DNA of 8,056 bases from an uncultured Hyphomicrobiales bacterium (GCA_903916165.1 CAIWVR010000203.1:1-8056), one strand, 5' to 3'. Positions 1 to 7,062 are shown, counted from the first letter of the stretch. Notes: generated by a model not told the origin, from the sequence alone. Made by a program: numbers and translations.

Positions 1-205
1 CATCGCCATCCTCAAGGCCGAGATCGAGGAGCACGATCTGCGGCTTCAGCAAGTTCACGGCACGCCGACCGGCACTGACCGTGTCGGCCTCGAACACCTT
101 CATGCCATTTCCTGAAAGATAGATGCTGATCATCTGGCGGACCGGCTCGGAATCTTCGATCAGGACAACCCGGGCTTGGGCACCACCGGAATTTTGAACG
201 CTCAT
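1..205 (-). CDS. Response regulator, receiver domain (partial; C-terminus beyond left edge)
   Basis: The visible 68 residues form the first half of a CheY-like receiver domain, which accepts phosphate from a histidine kinase or HPt protein in the cytoplasm. The first beta strand reads RVVLIEDSEPVRQM, giving the acidic pair E17 and D18. The third strand reads IVLLDLGLEDGD, with D61 as the expected phospho-acceptor. The conserved Thr/Ser and Lys and any output domain lie beyond the window, so the subfamily cannot be fixed. The DLGLxDGD wording is common in OmpR/PhoB-type regulators, which is only a hint. I chose the ATG at 203-205 because the receiver then begins after an 11-residue tail. An in-frame ATG at 248-250, just after a TAA, would add 15 residues of non-GC3 codon use. 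Neither start has a strong Shine-Dalgarno. The gene diverges from the kinase at 577, so it is a candidate partner. Confidence 0.85.
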   Translation of the reverse strand, partial: MSVQNSGGAQARVVLIEDSEPVRQMISIYLSGNGMKVFEADTVSAGRRAVNLLKPQIVLLDLGLEDGD

Positions 206-576
206 ATGTCGATCCACAGCTTCGGGAGAGGTGCGGTCAGCGCGTAGCATACCGTCTCGTCCAAGTTACCTTTTGCTTATAGCCAGAAATTCGCATCAAA
301 AAGCGATACAAATCTAGCTCGTTTCATTTATTACCATGATTTTGCGAAGGTTTACCATACATTTCCGGATATTTTTTGCTGCAAAAGGGGAAAAAGGTTT
401 CGTTTCCGCCCGCTGGCAGGGCCATGCTGACCAGGGTGCCTTTCACAGCAACAGGAACAGGTACCTAGAAAGACGAAAATCCGTATTTGGTGATTGCCTG
501 CACCTCGTTTTTGTTCGAACTTGTTACAGAATCGTCACAAAGATGACGCGTCTGCTCGGTTTTTGGGGCTCCCTTC
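206..576. promoter_or_regulatory. Divergent intergenic control region between response regulator and hybrid kinase
   Basis: About 370 bases separate two divergent starts and hold no convincing gene. The middle (roughly 265-395) is clearly richer in A/T than the flanking genes. Visible elements are: TTACCAT twice, at 331-337 and 352-358, 21 bases apart, which is two helical turns; a near match TTACCTT at 266-272; a 13-base palindrome TTTTGCTGCAAAA at 374-386; the 8-base palindromes AGGTACCT (459-466) and GTTCGAAC (513-520); and an inverted repeat CGTCA-6-TGACG at 533-548, ending 28 bases before the kinase start. No clear -35/-10 pair was found by eye on either strand. A regulatory role is inferred from position and symmetry. 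Confidence 0.5.
374..386. repeat. 13-base palindrome, candidate operator
   Basis: TTTTGC-T-GCAAAA is a perfect inverted repeat of six-base arms around one base, in the divergent control region. The word TTTTGC also appears at 271-276 and 340-345 nearby. Symmetric sites of this size often bind dimeric regulators, but no protein can be assigned here. Confidence 0.35.
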
Positions 577-2665
577 ATGTTTCGCATCCGCCGCATTGCG
601 CTGCGTGATCCCGTCCTGATCATGGCCGGTGGCCTCTGCCTCGCGTTTCTGAGCGCCGCGGGCACCATTTTTGTCACCTTGTCCAGCCGGGAAGTGGCGC
701 TTCGCGCGTGGAACAGCCGATTGCAATCCATGTCGCGCATGCTGTCCGCCCATGCCACACAGACGATCGGTGCCGTCGATTTCGTTCTGCGCGGCGTTGG
801 CGACACCGTCGACGACACCCGCATCCGTGACGTGGACGAGCTGCGCTGGGTCTTCGGGTCGCGCTACGGCTACGACCTGCTGCGCGAAAGTGCGAAAGCC
901 ATGCCGCAGATGAACGTGATCACGATCGCGACCACTGACGGTGCCGTCGTCAACTACACGCGGCAATATCCGCCGCCCCCGGTCAATCTCGTCGACCGGG
1001 ACTATTTTCAGGCGCATCTCGCTGATCCATCGCTCGATCTCTACGTCTCGCGCCCGGTGCAGAACCGCTTCGATGGTGCATGGACATTTTATCTGGCCCG
1101 CAAGATCCGCTCGCCTGCGGGTGACATGCTGGGGCTCGTCATAGCCGGCCTGCACTCCACCTATTTTGATTCCTTTTACGAATCCGTCGGGATGGGCATC
1201 GAACGCATTTCCCTGCTGCGCAACGATGGCGCATTGCTGGCGCAACACGACGCCGAAAGCGGCGCCCTGTCCCGCCAGCCGCGAGAAACGGCCTATGGGA
1301 CGCGGCAAAGCCCGCTTTCCACGAAGGAACCCGGTGAAATTGCGTCCCTGGACAAAAGCCCCAGCCTCCCCATCGCGGTCAGCGTTGCCGCTTCGCAGGA
1401 CCAATGGTTGGGGGAATGGAAACGCGAGGCCCGCAAATTCGTGCTCGTCGGCGGCACGATGACCCTCTTCCTCATCCTGGCGACAATGATTCTCGCCCGG
1501 CTGATCAACCAGCTCGAGGCCGCACGCAATGCAGCGCTGGGAGCGGTCGCTGCCAAGACCCGCTTTGCCTCCAATGTCAGCCATGAATTGCGCACGCCCA
1601 TGAACGCGATCATTGGCGGCACGCATCAATTGATGCAGACGGACCTCGCACCCGAATCGCGCCGCTATGCGGGGATCGTGTCCTCCGCAGCCAGTCAGCT
1701 CATGGTGCTGATCAACGACATTCTCGATTTTTCCTATTACGAGGCGCGCAACTTCCGGATCGAGCCCGCGCCCTTCGAGGTGCGCGCGACCGCAACCAAC
1801 GCCCTCGACATGGCGCGCGCGCTCGCGCCCGATCACCCCCCGGTCATGACCTGCACCGTGTCGGAGCGCACACCTGCCATCTTGCTCGGTGATGCCAGCC
1901 GGCTTTGCCAGGTTCTGCTGAACCTGCTCTCCAATGCCGTCAAATATGCCGGCGGCGGGGCCATCTCTCTTGAGGTCGATTATGAATCCGGGACGCTCCT
2001 TGCGGTCGTCGCCGACACGGGTCCGGGCATTGCCGCCACGGATGCGCAGCGGATTTTCGAACCCTTCGAACGGGGCGAAAACGCCATGGACCGCCCGGGA
2101 ACCGGGCTTGGCCTGACCATCTGCAAGAAATTGGTGGAGGCCATGACTGGCTCCATCACGCTGCAATCGTCGCCCGGCTGGGGTGCGCGGTTCAGCATCC
2201 GTCTGCCGATGCCCGCAGCGTGCCCTCAGGGGGCTGCAGAGGCGCGTGTGGGTTTTTTTTTGGGGGGGGGGGGGGGCTCAGAACGTCGCCCCACGTCTGC
2301 TGGACGTCCTCGTGGCCGAAGATGTCGCGCCGAGCCGGATGCTGCTGACGGCCATGCTGGAAAAGATGGGACACCGCGTCATCGCCGTCGAAAATGGCCG
2401 CGAGGCGGTCAATCAGGTCCGGGAGCGCCCGTTCGACCTGATCCTGATGGACCTTCAAATGCCCGAGCTGGATGGCATCGGGGCGACGCGGCTCATCCGG
2501 GATATGGGCAACCAAAGGGGCGGCACGCATATCATCGCGGTCTCCGCCAATGTCGATCTGGATACCGCCAGCGGGCTCCTGGAGGCCGGGTTCAACGACA
2601 CCATGCTAAAGCCCGTGACACCGGCCAGGCTCGAATTCATCCTTGCGCAGATCGCCGCCAGCTGA
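577..2665 (+). CDS. Membrane hybrid sensor histidine kinase with C-terminal receiver, split by a homopolymer frameshift
   Basis: This is an inner-membrane kinase. A cationic N-terminus (MFRIRR) precedes TM1 at about 12-35. A periplasmic sensor at about 40-285 resembles a double-Cache (PDC) domain, with DRDYFQAH at 140-147. TM2 is at about 288-310. HisKA follows, with phospho-donor H336 in VSHELRTP. The HATPase has N453, ADTGPG (D480 in the G1 box) and the GTGLGL G2 box near 508. The T9-G15 tract at 2253-2276 lies directly after the HATPase. As given, the kinase frame passes into 280 nonsense residues and stops at 3088-3090. The receiver (E581, D582, phospho-acceptor D625, S656, K678 in the restored protein) is intact in the next frame and ends with TGA at 2663-2665. 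Loss of one G gives a 695-residue kinase. The start follows an in-frame TGA at 544-546; the GGGG at 565-568 is a weak ribosome site. No HPt domain is present. The sensed ligand is unknown. Confidence 0.9.
2253..2276 (+). repeat. T9-G15 homopolymer tract inside the kinase gene
   Basis: Nine T (2253-2261) are followed directly by fifteen G (2262-2276). The tract falls in the linker between the ATPase domain and the receiver. With G15 the receiver is out of frame. With G14 or G17 it is in frame, with a glycine-rich linker leading into AQNVAPRLLDVLVAED. With G13 or G16 translation stops at the TGA at 2346-2348, about 590 residues in. Long G tracts are typical sites of slipped-strand length change, and are also typical sites of sequencing error. 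Confidence 0.95.
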
Positions 2666-2695
2666 GGGCAGCGGCCGCGTCCTGGCCTCTCTCAG
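2662..2695. terminator. Possible weak hairpin between convergent genes
   Basis: CTGAG at 2662-2666 and CTCAG at 2691-2695 are inverted, with a partial GGC/GCC continuation inside. The stem overlaps both convergent stop codons (TGA at 2663-2665 plus; 2692-2694 minus). There is no T run on either side, so intrinsic termination is doubtful. Confidence 0.2.
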
Positions 2696-3012
2696 TCGCG
2701 GCCCGCAACGGTGGCCGCGCCACCGGCCATGGGCGCAGAATCGAGAAAATAGACCGTGCCGAGATAGGAGCAGGTCGCCAGCGCCTGCGCGAGCAGGAAT
2801 TGCGCAGCCACGACATCGAGGTCCTGCGTCGACAGAATCTGGACGAACAGACGGCCCCAGATCAGCAGATTGAGGACCAGAAAGCCCGCCAGGCCCCAGG
2901 ACACCTGCTTGCGCAGATCTCCGACAAGGGCGCACAGGGCACCCGCGCATGTGCAGGCCATGCCGACGAAAAGAAACTGGTACATGGCGACACCCCGCAG
3001 GTCCCGAAACAT
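2692..3012 (-). CDS. Small three-helix membrane protein of unknown function
   Basis: I do not recognise a family. From the chosen start the protein has 106 residues, with three hydrophobic segments: about 10-30 (from MYQFLFVGMACTC), about 40-62 (WGLAGFLVLNLLIWGRLFVQIL) and about 70-92 (AAQFLLAQALATCSYLGTVYFL). Short charged loops (DLRKQ, STQDLD) separate them and a small polar tail follows. The run of hydrophobic segments ended by polar loops argues for a real gene rather than an antisense shadow. I chose the ATG at 3010-3012 because AGGA lies 7 bases upstream. An in-frame ATG at 3040-3042 would add 10 residues; one at 2983-2985 would begin right at the first helix. The gene is on the same strand as DoxX, about 105 bases downstream of it, and converges on the hybrid kinase gene with a 26-base gap. 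Confidence 0.6.
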   Translation of the reverse strand: MFRDLRGVAMYQFLFVGMACTCAGALCALVGDLRKQVSWGLAGFLVLNLLIWGRLFVQILSTQDLDVVAAQFLLAQALATCSYLGTVYFLDSAPMAGGAATVAGRD

Positions 3013-3117
3013 GCGAACATCCTGTACCACAATCCGTATCATTTATTGTTACGTTCCGTAAGAAATATATTACGCACTGAAATTATTTAATTTTTCCTAA
3101 ATTATTTTGGGGAAAAA
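3013..3117. promoter_or_regulatory. AT-rich gap with clustered short repeats
   Basis: This gap between the DoxX stop and the small membrane gene is strikingly AT-rich against GC-rich neighbours. It holds an inverted repeat TTACG-TTC-CGTAA (3049-3061), a nine-base direct repeat AAATTATTT (3080-3088 and 3099-3107) and an inverted repeat ATTTTTCC/GGAAAAAT (3090-3097 and 3111-3118) touching the DoxX stop. A minus-strand TAATAT at 3072-3067 could serve as a -10 box for the small gene, but no good -35 is spaced from it. The composition favours a promoter for the small membrane gene. Confidence 0.35.
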
Positions 3118-3118
3118 T
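3090..3118. repeat. 8-base inverted repeat just past the DoxX stop
   Basis: ATTTTTCC (3090-3097) and GGAAAAAT (3111-3118) pair perfectly across a 13-base loop. The stem is mostly A/T, so it would be a weak terminator; it could equally be a protein-binding site. Its right arm overlaps the last base of the DoxX stop codon. Confidence 0.35.
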
Positions 3119-3588
3119 CATATTTCTCTCCGCAGCCAGCGATCCAGGGACCATGGCCCGCCACCGCGAAGGGCCACCGCAAACAGCACCAGGCCCCACA
3201 TCAGCGTATATTCATAGCCGCGCGACAGCCAGCCGAAGCCATTTCCCCAATAGATGTAGAAGGTCAGCACGGCCATTTCGATGGCGGCCATGGCCGCGAA
3301 GACGCGGGTCAGCAGGCCAAGGGCAAGGCAGGCACCGCCGATGAATTCGGTCACCATCAACAGGAAGGTAAGCTGCATGCCGATCTGCGCGGCCTCGGGC
3401 AACTTGTCCAGCAATTGGGCGGGTCCGGCTGTCCGTCCGATCTTGCCCCAGCCATGGATCACGAGATTGAGCCCCACCGCGATGCGGATGAGGGGCCAGG
3501 ACAGGCCGATCGCCTGGTCGTAGAAGCCCGCAAGGCCAGAAAAGATCAGCCGCGGCTCTGCGCCGTGCGGTACCGGGCGACGGTCCAT
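3118..3588 (-). CDS. DoxX family integral membrane protein
   Basis: This 156-residue protein has the four-helix DoxX layout. A short cytoplasmic tail (MDRRPVPHGAEPR) leads into helix 1 (WPLIRIAVGLNLVIHGWGKI), which carries the family's typical R-x-x-x-G and HGxxK pattern. Helix 2 contains EFIGGACLALGLLTR, helix 3 AAMAAIEMAVLTF, and helix 4 YTLMWGLVLFAVALRGGGPW, followed by a basic end (LDRWLRR). DoxX/DoxD-type proteins are small quinone-linked or redox-associated membrane proteins, but most members have no proven function. The ATG at 3586-3588 is well supported by GGAGGA six bases upstream. The gene follows the 3666-6902 kinase on the same strand with a 77-base gap, so cotranscription is possible. 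The GC-rich gap shows no clear promoter. Confidence 0.9.
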   Translation of the reverse strand: MDRRPVPHGAEPRLIFSGLAGFYDQAIGLSWPLIRIAVGLNLVIHGWGKIGRTAGPAQLLDKLPEAAQIGMQLTFLLMVTEFIGGACLALGLLTRVFAAMAAIEMAVLTFYIYWGNGFGWLSRGYEYTLMWGLVLFAVALRGGGPWSLDRWLRREI

Positions 3589-3594
3589 GTCATC

Positions 3595-3600
3595 TCCTCC
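3595..3600 (-). promoter_or_regulatory. Ribosome binding site of the DoxX gene
   Basis: On the minus strand this reads GGAGGA, six bases before the ATG at 3588. It is the strongest Shine-Dalgarno of the minus-strand genes here and fixes the start. It suggests higher translation of DoxX than of the kinase upstream. Confidence 0.8.
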
Positions 3601-3665
3601 ACGTGCCGCACGTCCGGCGGCTTGCGGCCGAGCATAGCCGGTCCCACCGGCAGGACAAGCCTCGG

Positions 3666-6600
3666 TCAGGCGGCGAGCAAAATGGGGGCGCGCGCCGCTT
3701 CCTCCAACAGCCGGGCGACCAGCATGTCGAATTTTTCGACCTCATTTTCGCGCGCCGCATCTTCAAGGCGGGCGGCGGCCTGGGCAATATGGCGGAAACC
3801 AAAGCTCGCGGCGCTGCCCTTCAGGGCATGGGCCTCCTCGCGCAGCGTGGTCGCGGAACGGTCGCAGAGGCGCAGCGACGCCCCCCGCTTGGCGAGGTCG
3901 GACAGGAAGAGATCCAGCGCGGCGCGCATGTGCTCAGGGCCGAGATCTTCGCGTAATTGTTCGATCAATGGCCTGTCGAGCGCCGGGCCGGCGTCATCGT
4001 CCTTTGTCGGCAAGGCTTGAACCGGCATGACCTGACCCGACATGGATTGACCCGATATGGCTTGAACCGGCACGCCGGCGCGGCACGCCTCGATAATATC
4101 GAGGAGCATCTGGCTGGTGATCGGCTTCGTCAGAAAGGCGCTCACGCCAGCAGCATAAGCCGCCTCGCGATCCTCGACAAACGCGCTGGCGGTCAGCGCA
4201 ATGATCGGGATCGATGCATCAGGTCCAAATGACGCGCGAATGGCCCGTGTTGCAGCAAGACCATCCATCTCTGGCATCATGACATCCATCAGAATGACAT
4301 CGAATGCCTGCGCCTCGACCTGCGCGAGGGCTTCGCGGCCATTCAACGCACTGACCACCGTCGCGCCCATCCCCTCCAGCATGCGGGTCAGCGCAAATTG
4401 GTTGGTCGCATTATCTTCGGCCACAAGCACCCGCAGGCCTGTCATCTGGTCCTGCCGCACGGGATGAGCCCCGTCCGCGACGACCTGCAGCGGCGGTGGC
4501 GGCGTATCCAGACAGGCCCTCAGATCATCGGGAAAGATGGGCCGGTAGAGCGCGCCCCGATAGCCGTTCGCCGCGGGCTTGAGCGCATGGGCCTCGTGGC
4601 AGGCCAGGAGCAGGACGCATTCGGCGTTTCGGGTTTCGGCCATTTCCGCCACGCCGCCCTGCGGCGCCAGTGCGGCATCGACGAGCACAATGCGGCGCGG
4701 GCTGCCATTGGCGTCCTGCGCGGCCCATGCCCGCGCATCGGCGAAGGTCTCGAAACATGCGACGCGCGCGAAGACGCCCTCAAACTGCCGCTGCACGTTT
4801 GCGCGCGTAAAGGCATCCTGCATGACGAGTCCCAGATGCGCTGGTCCCTCGACCACAGGCAAGGCCGCGCGCACGGCCCTGAGGGGAAGCTCGAAATGGA
4901 AGACGCTGCCAACGCCGGGACGGCTCTCGACACCAATCGTGCCGCCCATGCAGGTGACAAGCTTCCGGCTGATCGACAGCCCGAGGCCAGTGCCACCAAA
5001 CCGCCGCGCGATGGTGGAATCGGCCTGCGAAAAATCGGTGAACAGGTTTTTCAGATCGCCGGGCGCAATGCCGATGCCGGTATCGGCAACCCGCATACAA
5101 AGTCGCTCGCCCATGTCATCTGACGCCCGCGTGACCTCGAGCAGCACATGCCCGGTCGCGGTGAACTTGATGGCATTGCCGAGCAGGTTGATGAGCACCT
5201 GACGCAGACGACCGGGATCGCCCAGCAGGTCGCGGGGAACGTCGGGCGCAACGACGCTGCCCACCGACAGCCCCTTGGCGAGCGCGCGGGGCGACACAAT
5301 GTCGAGCGTATTGCGGATCTGGCGGTAGAGGTCGAACGGGATGTCTTCCAGATCGATGTGATTGGCATCAAGCTTTGTGACGTCCAGCACGTCGTCAATG
5401 AGTTGCAGGAGATGTGTCGCGGAATCGCGGGTGATCTCGGCGTAGCGCTTCTGCACCGGGTCAAGCTTGGTGCCCGCAATCAGGTCGACAATGCTGATAA
5501 TGCCGCCCAGCGGAGTCCGGATTTCATGGCTCATGGTGGCAAGGAAGGCGGTGCGGGCATGGGTCGCCGATTCCGCCTTGTCGCGGGCATCCTCAAGCGC
5601 GATGCGGGCCTGTATGCGTGCGGTGACATCATTCAGCGTTTTCACGAGACCACCATCTGGCAGCTCGGACGTCTTCACCTCGATGGTCCGGCCGTCGGCC
5701 AGTGATATGTGCTGGATGGCCTGGGGACCCGCGCCGGCCTCGCGATGCGCAAGCGGCAATTGCGCGTAAGGCATCAGCGGCACAAAGCCACCATCGGCCA
5801 GACCGAGCACATGGCGTGCAAGCTCGTTCATCGCGACAAGCCTGCCCTCCCTGTCGATCAGCAGGATGCCTTCATGCATCAAGGCGAATGTGGAGGCCAG
5901 CATCTGCGATGTGGCCGACACATGCTGGCGCATGGCACGCAGCCGATAGCTCTCGAAAATTCCAATCCCCATCAGGACGAGGATCGCCAGATCGACCAGC
6001 CAGGTGATCTGCTGGATGGTCTCCCGCGACCTTTCAAACGGGGCCAGAACCTCCTTGCGGCCCAGCGCGACCGCGACAACCAGCGGCGCGCCCGGCACGC
6101 GCCGGAAACTCACGATCTGCGCGAGGCCGTCACCAAGGTCTGGTCCGGTGTCAACGCCGGTCTCTGCCGCCCGCGCCCTGTCCATGATCGGACCGCCGAG
6201 GGCTTGACCCGGCAGCAGGGATGATGCGCCGCCGCGCGCCCGGATGATCCCGTCAAGACCAAAGAGGACGACCGCGCCGCTGCTGCCAATGTCGATCGAT
6301 TCGGAAATGCGCGACAGATAAGTGGTGTCCATGGACGCAACGAGCACGCCGGCGAAACGGCCCTGCGGATCCAGCAACCTGCGGGTGAACTGGAGCGTCC
6401 ACGCCTGGCTGGTACCGCCCGGCACCGGTTGCGAGATCAAGACTTCGTCGCGCGACGTGTCGCGGTGGACGCGAAAGAGCTCCCGGTCACTGACATCGAC
6501 CGCGCCGGTCGATGCGAGGCTCGATCCGGTCATCCGGCCGTCGGCATCGACAAGCGCCAGCTGAAGGACGAGATTTTTAGGAAAGTGCTCCGTCCGGCTG

Positions 6601-6902
6601 ACGGCTTCCACGGAGAAGGACGATGGATCGCGCGCATAGGCCTCGCGGGCGGACAGCAGCATCTGGTCGATGGTGCGCAGCGCGCCCATGACATGCTGTT
6701 CAAACACCATATTGAGATTGGCCGCTTGGACCGCCGCCTGCGTCAGGACCTGCTGGCGCTGGTGGTCGAACAGGACCAGAAGCGCCAGATGACCGGCGAC
6801 AATCGCCACACTGCCCAGCAGGGTCGTCGTCTGGAGGCAGGCGGCGACCAGACGGCGCAACGAAAACGGGGCCGGAGCATGGGTCTGGAGGACTTTGTTC
6901 AA
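3666..6902 (-). CDS. Multidomain hybrid sensor histidine kinase (Cache-PAS-HisKA-HATPase-pseudoREC-REC-HPt)
   Basis: This 1078-residue inner-membrane kinase carries a full internal phosphorelay. TM1 is at about 25-46. The periplasmic domain at about 55-290 is double-Cache (PDC)-like, with VSDRELFRVH near 137-146. TM2 is at about 299-318 and a PAS domain at about 330-430. HisKA has H459 in MSHEIRTP. The HATPase has N576, ADTGIG (606-611) and GGTGLGLS (636-643). A degenerate receiver spans about 686-799. An intact receiver at about 822-940 has E829, D830, D873, T904 and K926. A linker of four 5-residue repeats (946-965) follows, then an HPt domain with H1025 in HALKGSAASFG. The start is TTG at 6900-6902: an in-frame TAG lies five codons upstream, and the next GTG would cut TM1. 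AGGT close to the TTG is a modest ribosome site. It probably passes phosphate to a separate response regulator; the ligand is unknown. Confidence 0.95.
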   Translation of the reverse strand: MNKVLQTHAPAPFSLRRLVAACLQTTTLLGSVAIVAGHLALLVLFDHQRQQVLTQAAVQAANLNMVFEQHVMGALRTIDQMLLSAREAYARDPSSFSVEAVSRTEHFPKNLVLQLALVDADGRMTGSSLASTGAVDVSDRELFRVHRDTSRDEVLISQPVPGGTSQAWTLQFTRRLLDPQGRFAGVLVASMDTTYLSRISESIDIGSSGAVVLFGLDGIIRARGGASSLLPGQALGGPIMDRARAAETGVDTGPDLGDGLAQIVSFRRVPGAPLVVAVALGRKEVLAPFERSRETIQQITWLVDLAILVLMGIGIFESYRLRAMRQHVSATSQMLASTFALMHEGILLIDREGRLVAMNELARHVLGLADGGFVPLMPYAQLPLAHREAGAGPQAIQHISLADGRTIEVKTSELPDGGLVKTLNDVTARIQARIALEDARDKAESATHARTAFLATMSHEIRTPLGGIISIVDLIAGTKLDPVQKRYAEITRDSATHLLQLIDDVLDVTKLDANHIDLEDIPFDLYRQIRNTLDIVSPRALAKGLSVGSVVAPDVPRDLLGDPGRLRQVLINLLGNAIKFTATGHVLLEVTRASDDMGERLCMRVADTGIGIAPGDLKNLFTDFSQADSTIARRFGGTGLGLSISRKLVTCMGGTIGVESRPGVGSVFHFELPLRAVRAALPVVEGPAHLGLVMQDAFTRANVQRQFEGVFARVACFETFADARAWAAQDANGSPRRIVLVDAALAPQGGVAEMAETRNAECVLLLACHEAHALKPAANGYRGALYRPIFPDDLRACLDTPPPPLQVVADGAHPVRQDQMTGLRVLVAEDNATNQFALTRMLEGMGATVVSALNGREALAQVEAQAFDVILMDVMMPEMDGLAATRAIRASFGPDASIPIIALTASAFVEDREAAYAAGVSAFLTKPITSQMLLDIIEACRAGVPVQAISGQSMSGQVMPVQALPTKDDDAGPALDRPLIEQLREDLGPEHMRAALDLFLSDLAKRGASLRLCDRSATTLREEAHALKGSAASFGFRHIAQAAARLEDAARENEVEKFDMLVARLLEEAARAPILLAA
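4012..4071 (-). repeat. Four 15-base tandem repeats in the REC-HPt linker
   Basis: Four imperfect 15-base units occupy 4012-4026, 4027-4041, 4042-4056 and 4057-4071. The outer pair share GGCTTGAACCGGC and the inner pair share TGACCCGA. On the minus strand they encode PVQAI, SGQSM, SGQVM and PVQAL. Being a multiple of three, gain or loss of units would change linker length without breaking the frame. Confidence 0.8.
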
Positions 6903-7062
6903 GACACCTGTGTCCTACGCTGATCTGGCTGGTGCGCGGGTTATGCGGCGTTCCATCGTCGGGCCGGGCGAGGCACGCACGCTATGGCCGCCAAGGTTTA
7001 CCTTTGCGGCTGCCCTGTTGCAAGCGATTGCGACATATTAAGCAAAGCTATGTAGGAACTCG

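Noticed and set aside
336..608. 90-codon plus-strand open frame in the divergent region
   Set aside because: It overlaps the kinase start, has AT-rich non-biased codons and no ribosome site, and covers apparent operator sequences.
535..2166. 543-codon minus-strand open frame opposite the first kinase
   Set aside because: It mirrors the well-supported kinase on the plus strand, has no recognisable domain, and is the usual antisense shadow of a GC-rich gene.
2183..2665. Receiver as a separate protein starting at GTG 2183
   Set aside because: The start lies inside the ATPase coding sequence with no Shine-Dalgarno, and the residues before the tract make no sense as a receiver N-terminus. A frameshifted hybrid kinase explains it better.
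2606..2950. 114-codon minus-strand frame overlapping the small membrane gene
   Set aside because: It is an Arg/Pro/Gly-rich alternative frame of the same region; the 2692-3012 frame shows proper membrane helices.
3033..3057. EcfG-like stress promoter, minus strand, GGAAC-N16-CGGA
   Set aside because: The -35 half matches, but the -10 half should read CGTT and does not.
3637..3651. GCCGGT-3-ACCGGC hairpin between the kinase stop and DoxX as a terminator
   Set aside because: The stem is only six pairs and is followed by mixed sequence rather than a T run. It would also cut off DoxX, which has no clear promoter of its own.
4398..5705. Long plus-strand frames opposite the large hybrid kinase
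   Set aside because: They lie antisense to confirmed HATPase, receiver and HisKA coding sequence and show no domain features.
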